Below, one piece after another: positions 1 through 12,800 of a stretch of 64,000 nt of DNA (its first letter is position 1; every line of letters begins with the position of its first letter). The stretch comes from Trogon surrucura (Eukaryota; Chordata; Aves; Trogoniformes; Trogonidae). The notes below the pieces were generated by a model. It was not told the origin of the DNA. It saw only the letters and a program-made list of their open reading frames with translations, and searched no databases. The translations under genes were made by a program, and so were the position numbers. The DNA is taken from positions 465,501 to 529,500 of the forward strand of contig CM036642.1 in NCBI GenBank assembly GCA_020746105.1. The letters run 5' to 3'.

Positions 1-1039
1 ATCGCCGACCTTACGTGGTCACCTTCTGTGGCGTCAACGGGGTGGGGAAGTCCACCAACCTGGCTAAGGTGGGACACGATCCTCCTGGATCTCTGGGATG
101 AGGGGCGGGACGCGGCCGCTAACAGCTTATTTTTTAATTCGTTGCCACTCGCAGATCTCGTTCTGGCTCATCGAGAACGGTTTCAGCGTCCTCATCGCCG
201 CCTGCGACACCTTCCGGGCGGGAGCGGTGGAGCAGCTCCGCACCCACACCCGTCGCCTCAACGCCCTGCACCCTCCGGAGAGCCACGGCGGGCGGACCAT
301 GGTGCAGCTCTACGAGAAGGGCTACGGCAAAGACGCCGCCGGGATCGCCATGGAGGCCATCTCTTACGGTAGGTGGGGAAAGCGGCAGCGGGGAGACGCC
401 GGTTGCGGCGGAACGTCGTGCTTAAGGGTCGTCTCCTCAGCTCGGAACCAGGGTTTTGACGTGGTCCTGGTGGACACGGCGGGCCGCATGCAGGACAACG
501 CTCCCTTGATGACGGCGTTGGCCAAACTCATCGCCGTCAACGCTCCCGACCTCGTCCTGTTCGTCGGGGAAGCGCTGGTGGGAAACGAGGCGGTGGATCA
601 GCTGGTGAGTTGGGGAAATAAAAACAAAAAAAAACCCTCCAAAACTATAGAAATGGGGTTTTAGGAGTGGTTTGGATGGCAGCACCAGGGGAGTTTCCCA
701 CCCTCAGGTCAAGTTCAACAAGGCGCTGGCTGATCACTCCATGGCCCAGACGCCGCGGCTCATCGACGGGATCGTCCTCACCAAATTTGACACCATCGAT
801 GACAAGGTAAGGGGACGGCTCCGCGCTGAGCTTCCGGCGTTGCCCAACGCCGCGCTGCTTCCGAGTCCCTGCTGGATTCAGGGGCTCAGTCTCCTCGCTG
901 TCCTCGGCAGGTGGGCGCCGCCATCTCCATGACCTACATCACGAGCAAGCCCATCGTTTTCGTCGGTACCGGACAAACTTACTGTGATCTACGAAGCCTT
1001 AACGCCAAGGCCGTGGTCGCAGCGCTCATGAAGGCCTAA
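1..1039 (+). CDS. SRPRA: SRP receptor subunit alpha, C-terminal GTPase part (5' partial)
   Basis: C-terminal 223 residues of the signal recognition particle receptor alpha subunit, the ER-membrane GTPase that docks SRP-ribosome complexes for co-translational targeting. Exons: 1-68, 155-368, 441-604, 708-806, 911-1039; every junction is GT-AG and the phase is kept. The G1 P-loop GVNGVGKS lies in the first exon, then [12 protein letters not shown], the G3 motif [22 protein letters not shown], and the G4 motif TKFD. The protein ends at TAA 1037-1039 after [12 protein letters not shown]. The match to the vertebrate family is nearly residue for residue, so the identity is secure. The N-terminal SRX domain and linker lie left of the window. 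Introns are only about 70-105 bp. The gene converges with FAM118B. Confidence 0.97.
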
Positions 1040-1962
1040 AAAGAAAAAAAAAAAAACCACAAACCCAACAAACCACCAAATCGCTGTTTGCCGACGTCAG
1101 AGAAGAACATGCTTTACCCCGTTCCCGACTAGTCTTTCCCGTGTAGTGCGGAACGGAACGAGGAGGGGCTTTTTTTTTTTTTTTGGATAAAACCCCCTTT
1201 TATCCAGCAAAAAGCCCTTCCCCTGGGGCCGTTCTGTTGAAGTGACACAGGCTCCTGCGCGGGGAGGCTCAAAGCCGGAGCTTTGTATTGTTCGTGCCGC
1301 ACGGGGGCGGGGCGGGCAGCGTAAGGATCTGCTGTGCTTTTTGGGGGGGGGAGGGGGTTGAAGGCGTTTTTTTTGGAGCTGCTTTTGATTTATTTTCTTT
1401 TTTTTAGACCCAGGGGAGTGATTTTTGTCAGCGGCGAGCAGGATAGCCGCCGCTTAGCGGTAGGAGGGCTGGCTGATTTGAAGCTCCGCTGAAGCTGATA
1501 AACCAAAAACCGTGCCGGGCTTGGAGGGGGAAGATGCTAAATTGCCTTAAAATTCCCCGTTTTGGTCGTCAGCGCGCGACTCCAGACGCAGCGTATTTGG
1601 GCAGGAGCTGGAGAGCTGCGGCGGCTCGATGCGATCGCAGCTGGAAAAGGAAGGCGGCGAGCCCCCGCCTGGCTCCTGCCTGGTGGCCTCGGTGTTATTT
1701 GCTAGTGAAAAGGAAAAAAAATAATTACTACTGGAAGGTAACGGTGGCTGCTTGCTGCTTTCCTGCACCCTTTCTCCCCCCCCCCCTTCGAGTGCCTCTT
1801 GATCCCGGTCTGAAGTGCTACATGGAATAATACAAACCTCTCCTCCGATGTCTTGTAGCTCTGTATCGCAGATGTGCTCTAGTGCAATAAATCGACCGCT
1901 GTCTGCTAAAGAGACATAATTTATATGAAATAAACTTCATAATTTGTTCTCCGTGTAATAAA
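1040..1962 (+). other. SRPRA: SRPRA 3' UTR with three AATAAA poly(A) signals
   Basis: Noncoding sequence after the SRPRA stop. AATAAA hexamers are at 1886-1891, 1929-1934 and 1957-1962, so cleavage is expected around 1905-1985. The stretch has long A and T runs and no supported reading frame. The limit is inferred from the hexamers only. Confidence 0.7.
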
Positions 1963-1989
1963 TAACTTTGCCTCCGGCCAGGACCTGTT

Positions 1990-2584
1990 TCCTCCTGGGG
2001 AGGGGCGGGGGGGGGAAAGGTGGGCGAGAGGGCGAGTAGATCACAAACCAGCCAAAAGTTCAGCGAAGGGGCTTTTAATAAGTACAAATAACATACAGAT
2101 TATTGCACGGTACGAAGAGGGGACTAGAGTTAAAAAATAATGCTCGAGTTTCACATTTTTAAGCACTAAGTCTGAAACGAGAGGTGACCGTGCTCCCCAG
2201 ACGAGGGCAGCTTCGATAAAAAGACGATTTTGACGTTAAACCAGGCGTCCGGCCTTAAAACCACGTGGGAGCCGCCGGCTTCCGGAGTCCAGCGAGCTTA
2301 AGCGCTCTGTCCTGTGGGAAAAGAAAGGCTCTGGAAAAGCTGCTGGGATCGTGAAGGGGCCGGCAAGGGCCAAAGCTCTTTCTGCTCCAGAGTGTTACCT
2401 TTTAGCTCTTCGGGGCCGTTGAGCTGCTGGTCCTCCCTTGGCACACCTAGGGACGTGAAAAACAACCTTTGGGTGCGTGGGAAGCAGCAGGGCTGTGTGT
2501 GAGGACATAAAAGCAGACCTCAAATTCAGCTGCGCCTGCAGACAAATTTAATATTTTTTTTTTTCGTGCAAAAAAGTTTAAGGA
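1990..2584 (-). other. FAM118B: Probable FAM118B 3' UTR
   Basis: Sequence downstream of the FAM118B stop on the minus strand. No minus-strand AATAAA is visible here. The variant ATTAAA reads on the minus strand at 2547-2552 (33 bases past the stop) and 2074-2079; the second gives a more typical UTR length and would leave the SRPRA and FAM118B 3' ends almost touching. No coding exon is supported. Confidence 0.5.
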
Positions 2585-5031
<2,447 letters not shown>

Positions 5032-5033
5032 CT

Positions 5034-6192
5034 CTGCAGCAGACAAATCACCGCAAGCAAAGTCACGACATACGTGCGACGTGGAACCACGGGGGTTTCG
5101 TCGAGCCGGCGGATAAACACCGGGTTTTGTTATCTTTATGAGAGCACCTTCGGGCTGAGAATTGCGCTTTTTTTTTTGTTTCTGAACTTTGCCCCGGGGC
5201 TCTCGTCCGCTTTCTTAACTTTCCGACGAAGCTCGGGGGGGGAAAAATCGCCCCTTCCCGCGGCGATGCCCTGACGCGCCGCTTGGGAAAACAGCGGGAG
5301 GGAAGAAAAGAAAGAAAGACAGAAAAGGTTTTTTTTTGTGGCGGCTACAAAAAGCCACCGAGAGCGCTTCGTTCTCTCGGTGACGAGAGAAGAATTCCCC
5401 AGCCCGCCATACCTCTACAGGTGGTGGGACAGGACCTAAAAAAAAAATAAGACGATTGAAAGAGAAAGAAAACAAACGGAACCGTTCGCCCGGATCCGTT
5501 TTATTTCTTGCCAAGCGTGACGGATTGTCCAGCAAAAATTCTGGCAGGCAGGCTTTGGCCAAAAAGGAAACGCTGTGTAAGAGCTGCTGGCCTGAAATCA
5601 GTGGGGTTTTTGTGTTTTGTTTTTTTTTTTTTTTAAAGATCTGTTTGTCCCACAAATGAGATAGGCAGGGGAACCCTCCGTGGGGACAAAACCTCGGCCG
5701 GGCTCGGTTTAAGATCATTTTTCATCATCTGGATGGGGAAAACGGGGCGCGCCCACCCTCGGCGATGCTCAGCGGGCTCGCCGCTTCCAAAACTTTGATA
5801 GTTCTCATTTATAATAATATAAATATGCTAATAATAACACCTCGGGGAGATGGTTTTCCTCAGCGAGGTGGTGACATTAACCGTGTCCTGACGCAGCCAG
5901 GATGGAACATCCCAAGGGAGACCAGAAAAACACTTTATTTTTTGATTTAAAATGGTGAATTAGCGGATTCTGCGGGAAGAAGAGGCTGCTTCCAAAGCCA
6001 GCCGCATTTTAATTACAGACGGAAAGATATTTTAGAGGAGCTAAACCCGAATATTTAAGGAGGAAACTGGGGAAAGCAACAGGCCGGCCCTCAACCCCCT
6101 CGGAGGCAGCGCACCCAGCAGGTAAAAACCTTCCCCGCAGGCTCGGTTTACGGATGAAACTGAAGTTTTTATTAGCTTAGGTCCCCAATTAC
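5034..6192 (-). other. FAM118B: FAM118B 5' intron, nothing else recognised
   Basis: The first coding exon is preceded by acceptor CTGCAG at 5034-5039 (minus strand), so at least one 5' noncoding exon lies upstream. This 1.16 kb would be the intron. A plausible minus-strand donor (GTAATT) reads from 6192 downward. T- and A-runs are present; no coding potential or mobile element is recognised. Confidence 0.5.
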
Positions 6193-6522
6193 CCACAGAA
6201 ACCCCCACGACCGCGCCCCTTTACAAACCCCCCCCGCCTGCGCCCGCCTTTCCCAACATGGCGGCTGTTCCCCCCTCCCAGTCACGGCGGCTTCTTCCCC
6301 GGCCCGCCGTCGCCATGGCAACGCCCACCAGCGCTTCGCGATTGGCCCGCGCCCTTCGGCTCCCGCTCTCCCATTGGCTGGTGGCGGAAGCAGGCGGGGA
6401 TGAGCGGCGGTCAGGGCTGGCAAAACTAACGCGAGGCTTCGCGCTATTCTCGCGATACTTCGCTGGGGTATAAAAGGAGGAGGGCGCATGCGCGTGGCAG
6501 TCGCGGCTTGTGCCGCTGAGAG
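6193..6522. promoter_or_regulatory. CpG-rich divergent promoter of FAM118B (-) and TIRAP (+)
   Basis: GC-rich, CpG-dense block between two diverging genes. Elements read directly: acATGGCGGC near 6257 (YY1-like); GTCGCCATGGCAAC at 6309-6322, a full match to the RFX X-box GTNRCC-N2-RGYAAC; inverted CCAAT boxes ATTGG at 6341-6345 and 6373-6377; a TCTCGCGA-type motif around 6448-6455; and a plus-strand TATA box tataaaagg at 6469-6477. The TATA box would place the TIRAP start near 6500, with exon 1 ending at donor gtgagg 6523. The FAM118B start is probably near 6250-6300. Transcription starts are inferred. Confidence 0.7.
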
Positions 6523-8385
6523 GTGAGGGTGTGGTGGCGGCAGCGCTGTGAGGGGCCTGGGGCTCGGAGCCGCCCTCTTCCGCCTCGGTAGGAGTGAATC
6601 TAAGTGCTGTGGTCGCTGTCTGAAGCGGCTGTTGGGCGCTGGGGCCTTCAGGGTGCGTCCGTGGCGTGTTCCCCTTGGCGGCCTGCCTTCCTCCAGCACT
6701 GGCTGCCTCTGCGCTCGGGCTTTGCGTCGGCGAAGCAGGGCCTCCAGCCCCCGTGAGGCAGTACGAGTGGTGCTTTGCTTCGGCTGGCTGCCGCGATGCT
6801 TCCAGGCACCTGCCTGAAGGAGTTTGGGGGTGTTTAGAGCTTTTCAGGAAGAGAAGCTCTTCCCTGGCCTTCAGGCATGGCTTTGTCTGGGCTCTGTAAA
6901 TAAGCCCTGGTGGCGGTGGGTGTGTTTGGAGGTGAAAGTAGCCTCATGTTCTCACCTGAACACCTACTCAACCCTCTCCACAGGCAGCCGAGCAAACCAC
7001 AGGCTTCCCCGCGATGACACCGTAGCTGGAACACGCCGGGAGGTTTCGCCGTGGTGCTGCCGCTGGTGGGTCCGGGCGTGTTGTTGAGCTTCCTTCATTA
7101 CCCTTCTCCCTCTAATAATGGGTATGTTATAGCGAAGGAGGGGCGGAGGTTGATTTGGTGGCGTGTTCCCCCCTGGGACGTGAGTTTGCGGGCGGTGTTC
7201 GCCCTTGTGGGGCCCGCTCCAGCGGCTTGGGGGTTTCCAGGTGGGGCTGCCTCGCCCTCCTTTGGGGTTTGTGATTTGTGGGATGGTGGCAGCAGGGGAG
7301 TCACTCGGTGCGTCGTAGAGCGTGTGGGATTCAGGGGGGTGCTGGGGGTGATGCGACTGGGGGAAAGGAGAGACAGAGGAGGAGGTTTTTGGAGTGAAAA
7401 ATGCCTCGTTTGGTAAATTTAACTCATAAAATAAGTGGGAAAGACATAGATGGACCTGGTGATGTTGATGTAGGGAGGGAAATGGGTCTGGGCTCGCAGG
7501 TGTGTGCCAGTGAGGGCTGGGTGCTGTGACGCCTGCCCGGTGGTGGCGGATGTGGGAGGGAGGCCCCGGCGAGGGCTGGCTTCCCAGCCTCGCGGGATCG
7601 TGGCCCGCTTCCCCTGCCCGCGCTTCCGGGCTCCCAGGGAGAGCCCAGACCTGCTGGCAACTACCGAGGGGGTCTCTTGTGTCCCTGGGGAAGCCGGTGG
7701 GTGCCCCCATCTTTCCTCGGGAACCGCTCCCAGGTGGGGAAGCTGTAAGGATGGATCACCCTCGCCTTTTGCTGCTGATCTTATTAGGCTCCAGAGTGAA
7801 TGTGTTGTGTCCTACCTCTCCTTTCCCACCTAGGTGATCGTGGAAGAGCTTCCTCCTCACCAAACCTGGGGGCTGGTGCATCCTCATTCCCTGCTCAGGT
7901 AGGAATCCCCCAAATTTTTGTTGTCTGAGCCATTTTTCCGCTGTTACTGAGCGGTGGCTTGCCTAGGGAGTGTGGTTTCGTGGGCGTGCCGGCGTTCACA
8001 GCGGTCCTGCGCAGCTTTTCAACTAGGGTAAAAGTTTCATGTGTCAGTCCCTGGTGATCCCCGGCTTCCCTGCTCGCAGGATCCGTTCCCCACCACCAGG
8101 AATGAGGGTCTCTCCTGCCTGTCAGCTCCCGGCCTCACTCTCTGCAGGTGCGTATCCCTGGGGAATTTCAGGGCAGGGGATTTTTGGGGGTGGTTTTTGG
8201 GGCTGCGGGTGGGTGTCTCGGAGCTGTGTATTCCTGGAATTAACCCCGCCAATCTCCTGTGGCTGCCTTGCTGTGGGGCAGTTCCTGCTCTTTTAAAATC
8301 TCTTTTTTTCTATCCCTTTTTTTTCTCTTTTGGGCAGGAGAGGTTTCACGCCGGCGATCGGCGGCTGAGCGGCGCTCTGCCCGCT
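6500..8385 (+). other. TIRAP: TIRAP 5' UTR exons and introns
   Basis: Likely noncoding exons with good splice sites: exon 1 about 6500-6522 (donor gtgagg), exon 2 7834-7898 (acceptor cctag, donor gtagga), exon 3 8080-8147 (acceptor ctcgcag, donor gtgcgt) and exon 4 from 8338 (acceptor gggcag), which carries the start codon. Joining exons 3 and 4 puts TGA 8103-8105 in frame upstream of the ATG with no ATG between, which supports the chosen start. The 1.3 kb first intron is G-rich and has no recognised gene. Exon use is inferred from splice signals alone. Confidence 0.55.
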
Positions 8386-9301
8386 ATGGCCGGTGAGTGT
8401 GGGTTGGGTTGGTGGATAGCATCTGGGTGCCTGAAATTTTAGGGGGCTGGGCTGGGTTTTGGGGGTTCAGGATGAGATCCTATCCAGCTTTTTCCATCTG
8501 GAGATGTCCCGCTGGGCTGGCGATGCCCCTTGGGAAGCCCCCAAACCTCACGGTGGTCTCTCCTCAGGCTGGTTTAGGCGGCTCCTGCACAAACCCAAGC
8601 CCAGCTCGGTGGTGGAGAGCAGCCTCAATACCAGCCGCTCCTCTTCATCCTCACCTTCATCCTCCTCCTCCTCGTCTTCTGCTGAGAGCTTCAGCCCGCG
8701 CTTGGTCAGCTCCGTCCACCCGGCGTCGGACATCAGCTCCTCGAGCAGCGCCCGGTGGGCCAAGAGCTATGACGTCTGCATCTGCCACAGCGAGGTGGAC
8801 CTGGAGCTGGTGGAGGAGCTGGTCTCCTACCTCGAGGGTCAACCCGAAAGCTTCCGTTGCTTCCTCCAGCTGCGTGACGCGGCGCCGGGAAGCGCCATGG
8901 TGACGGAGCTGTGCGACGCCGTGCAGAACAGCCACTGCTGGGTGATGCTCATCACGCCGGGCTTCCTCCGGGACCCTTGGTGCAAGTACCAGATGCACCA
9001 GGCGTTGGCCGAAGCTCCCATGGCCAACGGGCGCACCATCCCTGTGTTGAAGGACGTGGATCGGAAGGATTATCCCCGGGAGCTGCGCAACCTCTACTAC
9101 ATCTACATGGCGCTGAAGGAGAAGAGCTTCCGGCAGATCCGAGACACCGTAGTGCGCTGTGAGTGGGCCGGTGGCGGGATCGAGACCGAATTCTGTAAAT
9201 TTATTTGAAATGGGTGATATTTGAGACGAATTAGTTGCTAACGAGGCTCGTCTGCTGCCTCTGCAGACCTCCAGGAGCTGTGCCGGAGCAGGACGGAGTG
9301 A
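8386..9301 (+). CDS. TIRAP: TIRAP (MAL), TIR-domain adaptor of Toll-like receptors
   Basis: Complete 210-residue protein (human 221). Coding exons 8386-8392 (only 7 bases), 8568-9158 and 9267-9301 (TGA 9299-9301). The N-terminus [16 protein letters not shown] aligns with the internal human Met segment (MADWFRQTLLKKPKK), so the human N-terminal extension is absent; it is a short basic patch of the kind used for phosphoinositide binding. A serine-rich linker follows (about 20-66). The TIR domain runs from [14 protein letters not shown] (Ser69) to the end: box 1 [10 protein letters not shown] loop RDAAPGSA with the conserved Pro109, and the helix motif DPWCKYQM. Known family role: bridging MyD88 to TLR2/TLR4 at the plasma membrane. 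The gene lies head-to-head with FAM118B and just upstream of DCPS. Confidence 0.96.
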
Positions 9302-9700
9302 CGGCGGGAGCGAGGCCGCCACCGCTGGATCCGGACGCGGCCTCGGGGGTGAAGTCCAGATTTGGGAGCGGAAGACGGGGAGTCCTACGCTCACGGAGGG
9401 GGGACACGGCGGCGTGGAGCCCGCCACGTCCTGGCGACGCTGCCACCATCCTGGTGGCCCAAACCCCCTCGACGAGGACATCTTTTGCGTTCCTGCTGCT
9501 TATCAACGCAACACTAAGCTCCGACGCTGGGTTTGGGGGCGGGAGGTGTTCTTCAAACCTTCTCGTGGCCGTGAGGATGGATTTTTGGGGGGCTGCAACT
9601 GCTTCCCTGGACCCCCAGCAAGCTGACACGGCGCCTGCCCCGCGGGCAGGAGCAGGAGGGGCACAGATTTGTGTTTTATAAATACAGATATTTTAAATTT
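9302..9700 (+). other. TIRAP: TIRAP 3' UTR
   Basis: Noncoding sequence between the TIRAP stop and the DCPS promoter. No canonical AATAAA is visible. The variant AATACA at 9681-9686, in an AT-rich patch, is the best poly(A) candidate and would put the TIRAP end about 190 bases before the DCPS ATG. Confidence 0.5.
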
Positions 9701-9719
9701 TAGGTTTTTGGGGTTTTTT

Positions 9720-9877
9720 TTTTCCCTCGATCGTTGGGGTGGGGGCGCCCCGCGGCACCGCCCAGCCGCTGGGGGGCGCTCTCCCCGAGGGGGCGCCGCT
9801 CTCTCCCTCCTTCCCGTCTCTATGATCCGGCGCCGCGCAGGCGCGCTGGGGGTGGGGGGGGGGGGGTGGCGCGCGCC
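9720..9877 (+). promoter_or_regulatory. DCPS: DCPS CpG-rich promoter / 5' UTR
   Basis: CpG-dense sequence directly before the DCPS start, with G-runs around 9849-9866 and no TATA box. Transcription presumably starts here because only about 180 bases separate it from the likely TIRAP 3' end. The limits are approximate. Confidence 0.55.
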
Positions 9878-12800
9878 ATGGCGGAGGGCCCGCAACCGAA
9901 GAGGAAGCGGGAAGAGGAGAAGGGGGAGGACAAGGATGGAGCCGGGGCCGCCGCCGCTCCCTTCCCGCTGGCGGAGCTGCGCCTGCGGCGTGTGCTGCGG
10001 GAGTCGGCGCGGGACAAGGCCGTGTTTCTTCACGGGCAGGTACGTGGCGCGCAGGGGAGGGGGAGCGGCCGGGCCCGCCGTGGCTCAGGCCGAGGGCAGA
10101 GGCCGCGTCCTCCGGGCCCGAACAGGCCCCGCCCCCTTATTTCAAGCCTCGGGTTCTTTCTTTTCTTTTTAATTTCACAGAATCACAGAATGTCAGGGAT
10201 TGGAAGGGACCTCGAAAGATCATCCAGTCCAATCCCCCTGCCAGAGCAGGAACGCCCACATAATGCTACACAGGAACGTGTCCAGGCAGGTCTTGAATGT
10301 CTCCAGAGAAGGAGACTCCACAACCTCCCTGGGCAGCCTGTTCCAGGGCTCCGTCACCCTCACTGAGAAGAAGTTTCTTCTCGAGTTTAAGCGGAACCTC
10401 TTATGTTCCAGTTTCAGCCCATTACCCCTTGTCCTGTCATTGGTTGTCACCGAGAAGAGCCTGGCTCCATCCTCGTGACACTCACCCTTGATATATTTGT
10501 AACCATTCATGAGGTCACCCCTCAGTCTCCTCCAAACTAAAGAGCCCCAGCTCCCTCAGCCTTTTCTCATAAGGGAGATGCTCCACTCTCTTAATCATCC
10601 CAGTTGCCCTGTGCTGGACTCTCTCCAGCAGTTCCCTGTCTTTCTTGAACTGAGGGCCCCAGAACTGGACACAGTATTCCAGATGGGGTCTCACCAGGGC
10701 AGAGTAGAGGGGAAGGAGAACCTCTCTCGACCTACTGACCACCCCCCTTCTAATACACCCCAGGATGCCATTGGCCTTCCTGGCCACAAGGGCACAGTGC
10801 TGGCTCATGGTCATCCTGCTGTCCACCAAGACTCCCAGGTCCCTTTCCCCTACACTGCTCTCTAATAAGTCATTCCCCAACTTACACTGGAACCTGGGGT
10901 TGTTCCTACCCAGATGCAAGACTCTGTTTCTGTTGCCTTTGGCCCCCCCAGAGCAGGTTTGTCGTGTTTGGCAGCTGAGTTTTGAGGAGGACGCGCTTGA
11001 AATAGGCTCGGCCTGTCGGTCGGGTGCCATTGTAAGGAAATTTGCGCCGACTCTGAATTTTAGGGCCCGGGAGGCTTGACCGTGGCGTGGGAGCAGCGCG
11101 GTGGCCTCGGCTCCCGTCCCCTGGAGGCACCCCTGTCCCCTGCTCAGGTGCACGGGGGAGGTTTGAAGCCGCTGCTCCAGTCTCGGAGCAGTGGATCGAC
11201 AGTGGGTCACTGGGCATGGACCCACCCGCTCTGCCCGGCGAGCGTGGCGGGGTTGGGAGCCCTGGGGGAACCCGTTTGCTGTCCCCAAGTGGCTCTGGAT
11301 AAGGCCTCCCCGGCTCCCGTACAGGTGGGAGCAATTTGGGGATGTGCTCTGCACCCCACTCCTCCCAAAACCAGCGTGTCCGGATCTGGGTTGTGGTTCC
11401 TTGCAGCAGTGCTCCCTGCCCCAGAACACTCTAGGTTTGCTCCCTGACCGTGATACGAACGTCTGCACCTTTCTGTGTCCTCTTCCTGACCCTCCACCTG
11501 CCTGGTCAGCGGCATCCTGTCGACCCAACAAGTATCTGAGGTGAAATCAGTGAGGTGGCTCAGTGGGAATAAAACCACGGGCGCTGGGAGCATCCGGGGA
11601 GGCGCTGAGGTCTTGTCCACATCCCGTGCTCCCCTAGAAAACCGCCTGTGCTCCCTCATGGGGAGCAGGTTCCCGCCGTGCTTTAGGGCAAAGGTGCCTT
11701 TTATTTTTGGATTGGTGCTGCCCAGTGTGTGGCTGGGAGGGAGGGGGTTTGCGCCGAGATTTGAGGGACCACACCGCATTTGAAATCTCCAGCCAGCTGG
11801 GTCTGTGGTTGCTGATGGCTTTTTTCTGTTGTTCCTCCAGGTGAGCGGCCCCTCTGGAGATGGGGCGGACGCCGTGGTCATCCTGGAAAAGACTCCTTTC
11901 CAGGAGGAGAAGCTCTTGGACCTGCTGAAGAAGCACACGAAGCTGGAGCTGCAGATGCGCAACGACATTTACAGCACGTACCACCTCTATCCTCCCCCGG
12001 AGCTGAACGGTGAGTGCTCCTGGCCTGGCGTGGCAGGGAGTGGGGGAGCAGCAGAGCGATTTCAGCAGGCCGGGCACATTGATTTTTAAATTCTGGAAGC
12101 GCAGCGATTAATTCCGTGTCGACGCTTCTGTAAGCACAGTCAAAATTAATCAGCGTGATAGCCTTAAGTAAGACATCGCTGTTGGCCTGAATTGAATTTT
12201 CAGGGCGGTTGCTGCGCCTTCCCGAAAACGCTCCTATTTTAAGGCCGTTTCCATGGTGTGGGAGGAAGTGCTGCCTGGCTTGGGGAGCTTGTGAGTTGTG
12301 CAGAGCTTCTCTGTGTCCTGTCGAGGACTCGAAATCAGAGGTTTCAGCCCTAAAACGCCGTGTTTCGACGGCAGGAGATCACCGCGGTGCTGCGATTGTT
12401 CACGTGGGAGGGTGCTAAAGCTCCCGCTGCGTTCGAAGCCGGCAGCGACTCGCAGCGATTCCCACGAGGTGGCATTGCAAGACTGAGATCCCCTGGGCCT
12501 CTCTCTGGCTGCAGCCGCGCCGGTGTTTGATTTCCTTGTGGTGCTGACGCCAAAGTTGGGTTTTTTTTTTCATTTGTTTAATATTTACGCCGGTTGCGAA
12601 ACCCGGCGCCGGGGTGAGAAAGGTCTTAAAGCGTCGCCGGTCTCTCAGCGCCGCGCCACGTCCTGCTTTTTGCAGAGAGGCTGGAGCAAAACGACGTGAA
12701 TCCGAGTCTTCTTGCGTCCCGTTAAATTAAATCTTCGCTTGGGTTGTTTCCATTTGGCCTTTGCTTCCCGGCTTTTTCCCTGGTGTCACTGGATGTTGAG

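Noticed and set aside
6523..8337. Search for FOXRED1 between FAM118B and TIRAP
   Set aside because: No FAD-binding motif or other FOXRED1-like coding exon is present; the good splice signals fit TIRAP 5' UTR exons.
8657..9481. 274-codon minus-strand frame over TIRAP
   Set aside because: Shadow of the TIRAP coding exon on the opposite strand; the plus-strand TIR domain is unambiguous.
10515..11531. 338-codon minus-strand frame as an independent gene
   Set aside because: Its C-terminal half is CR1 reverse transcriptase; the N-terminal part is read-through of unique DCPS intron sequence.
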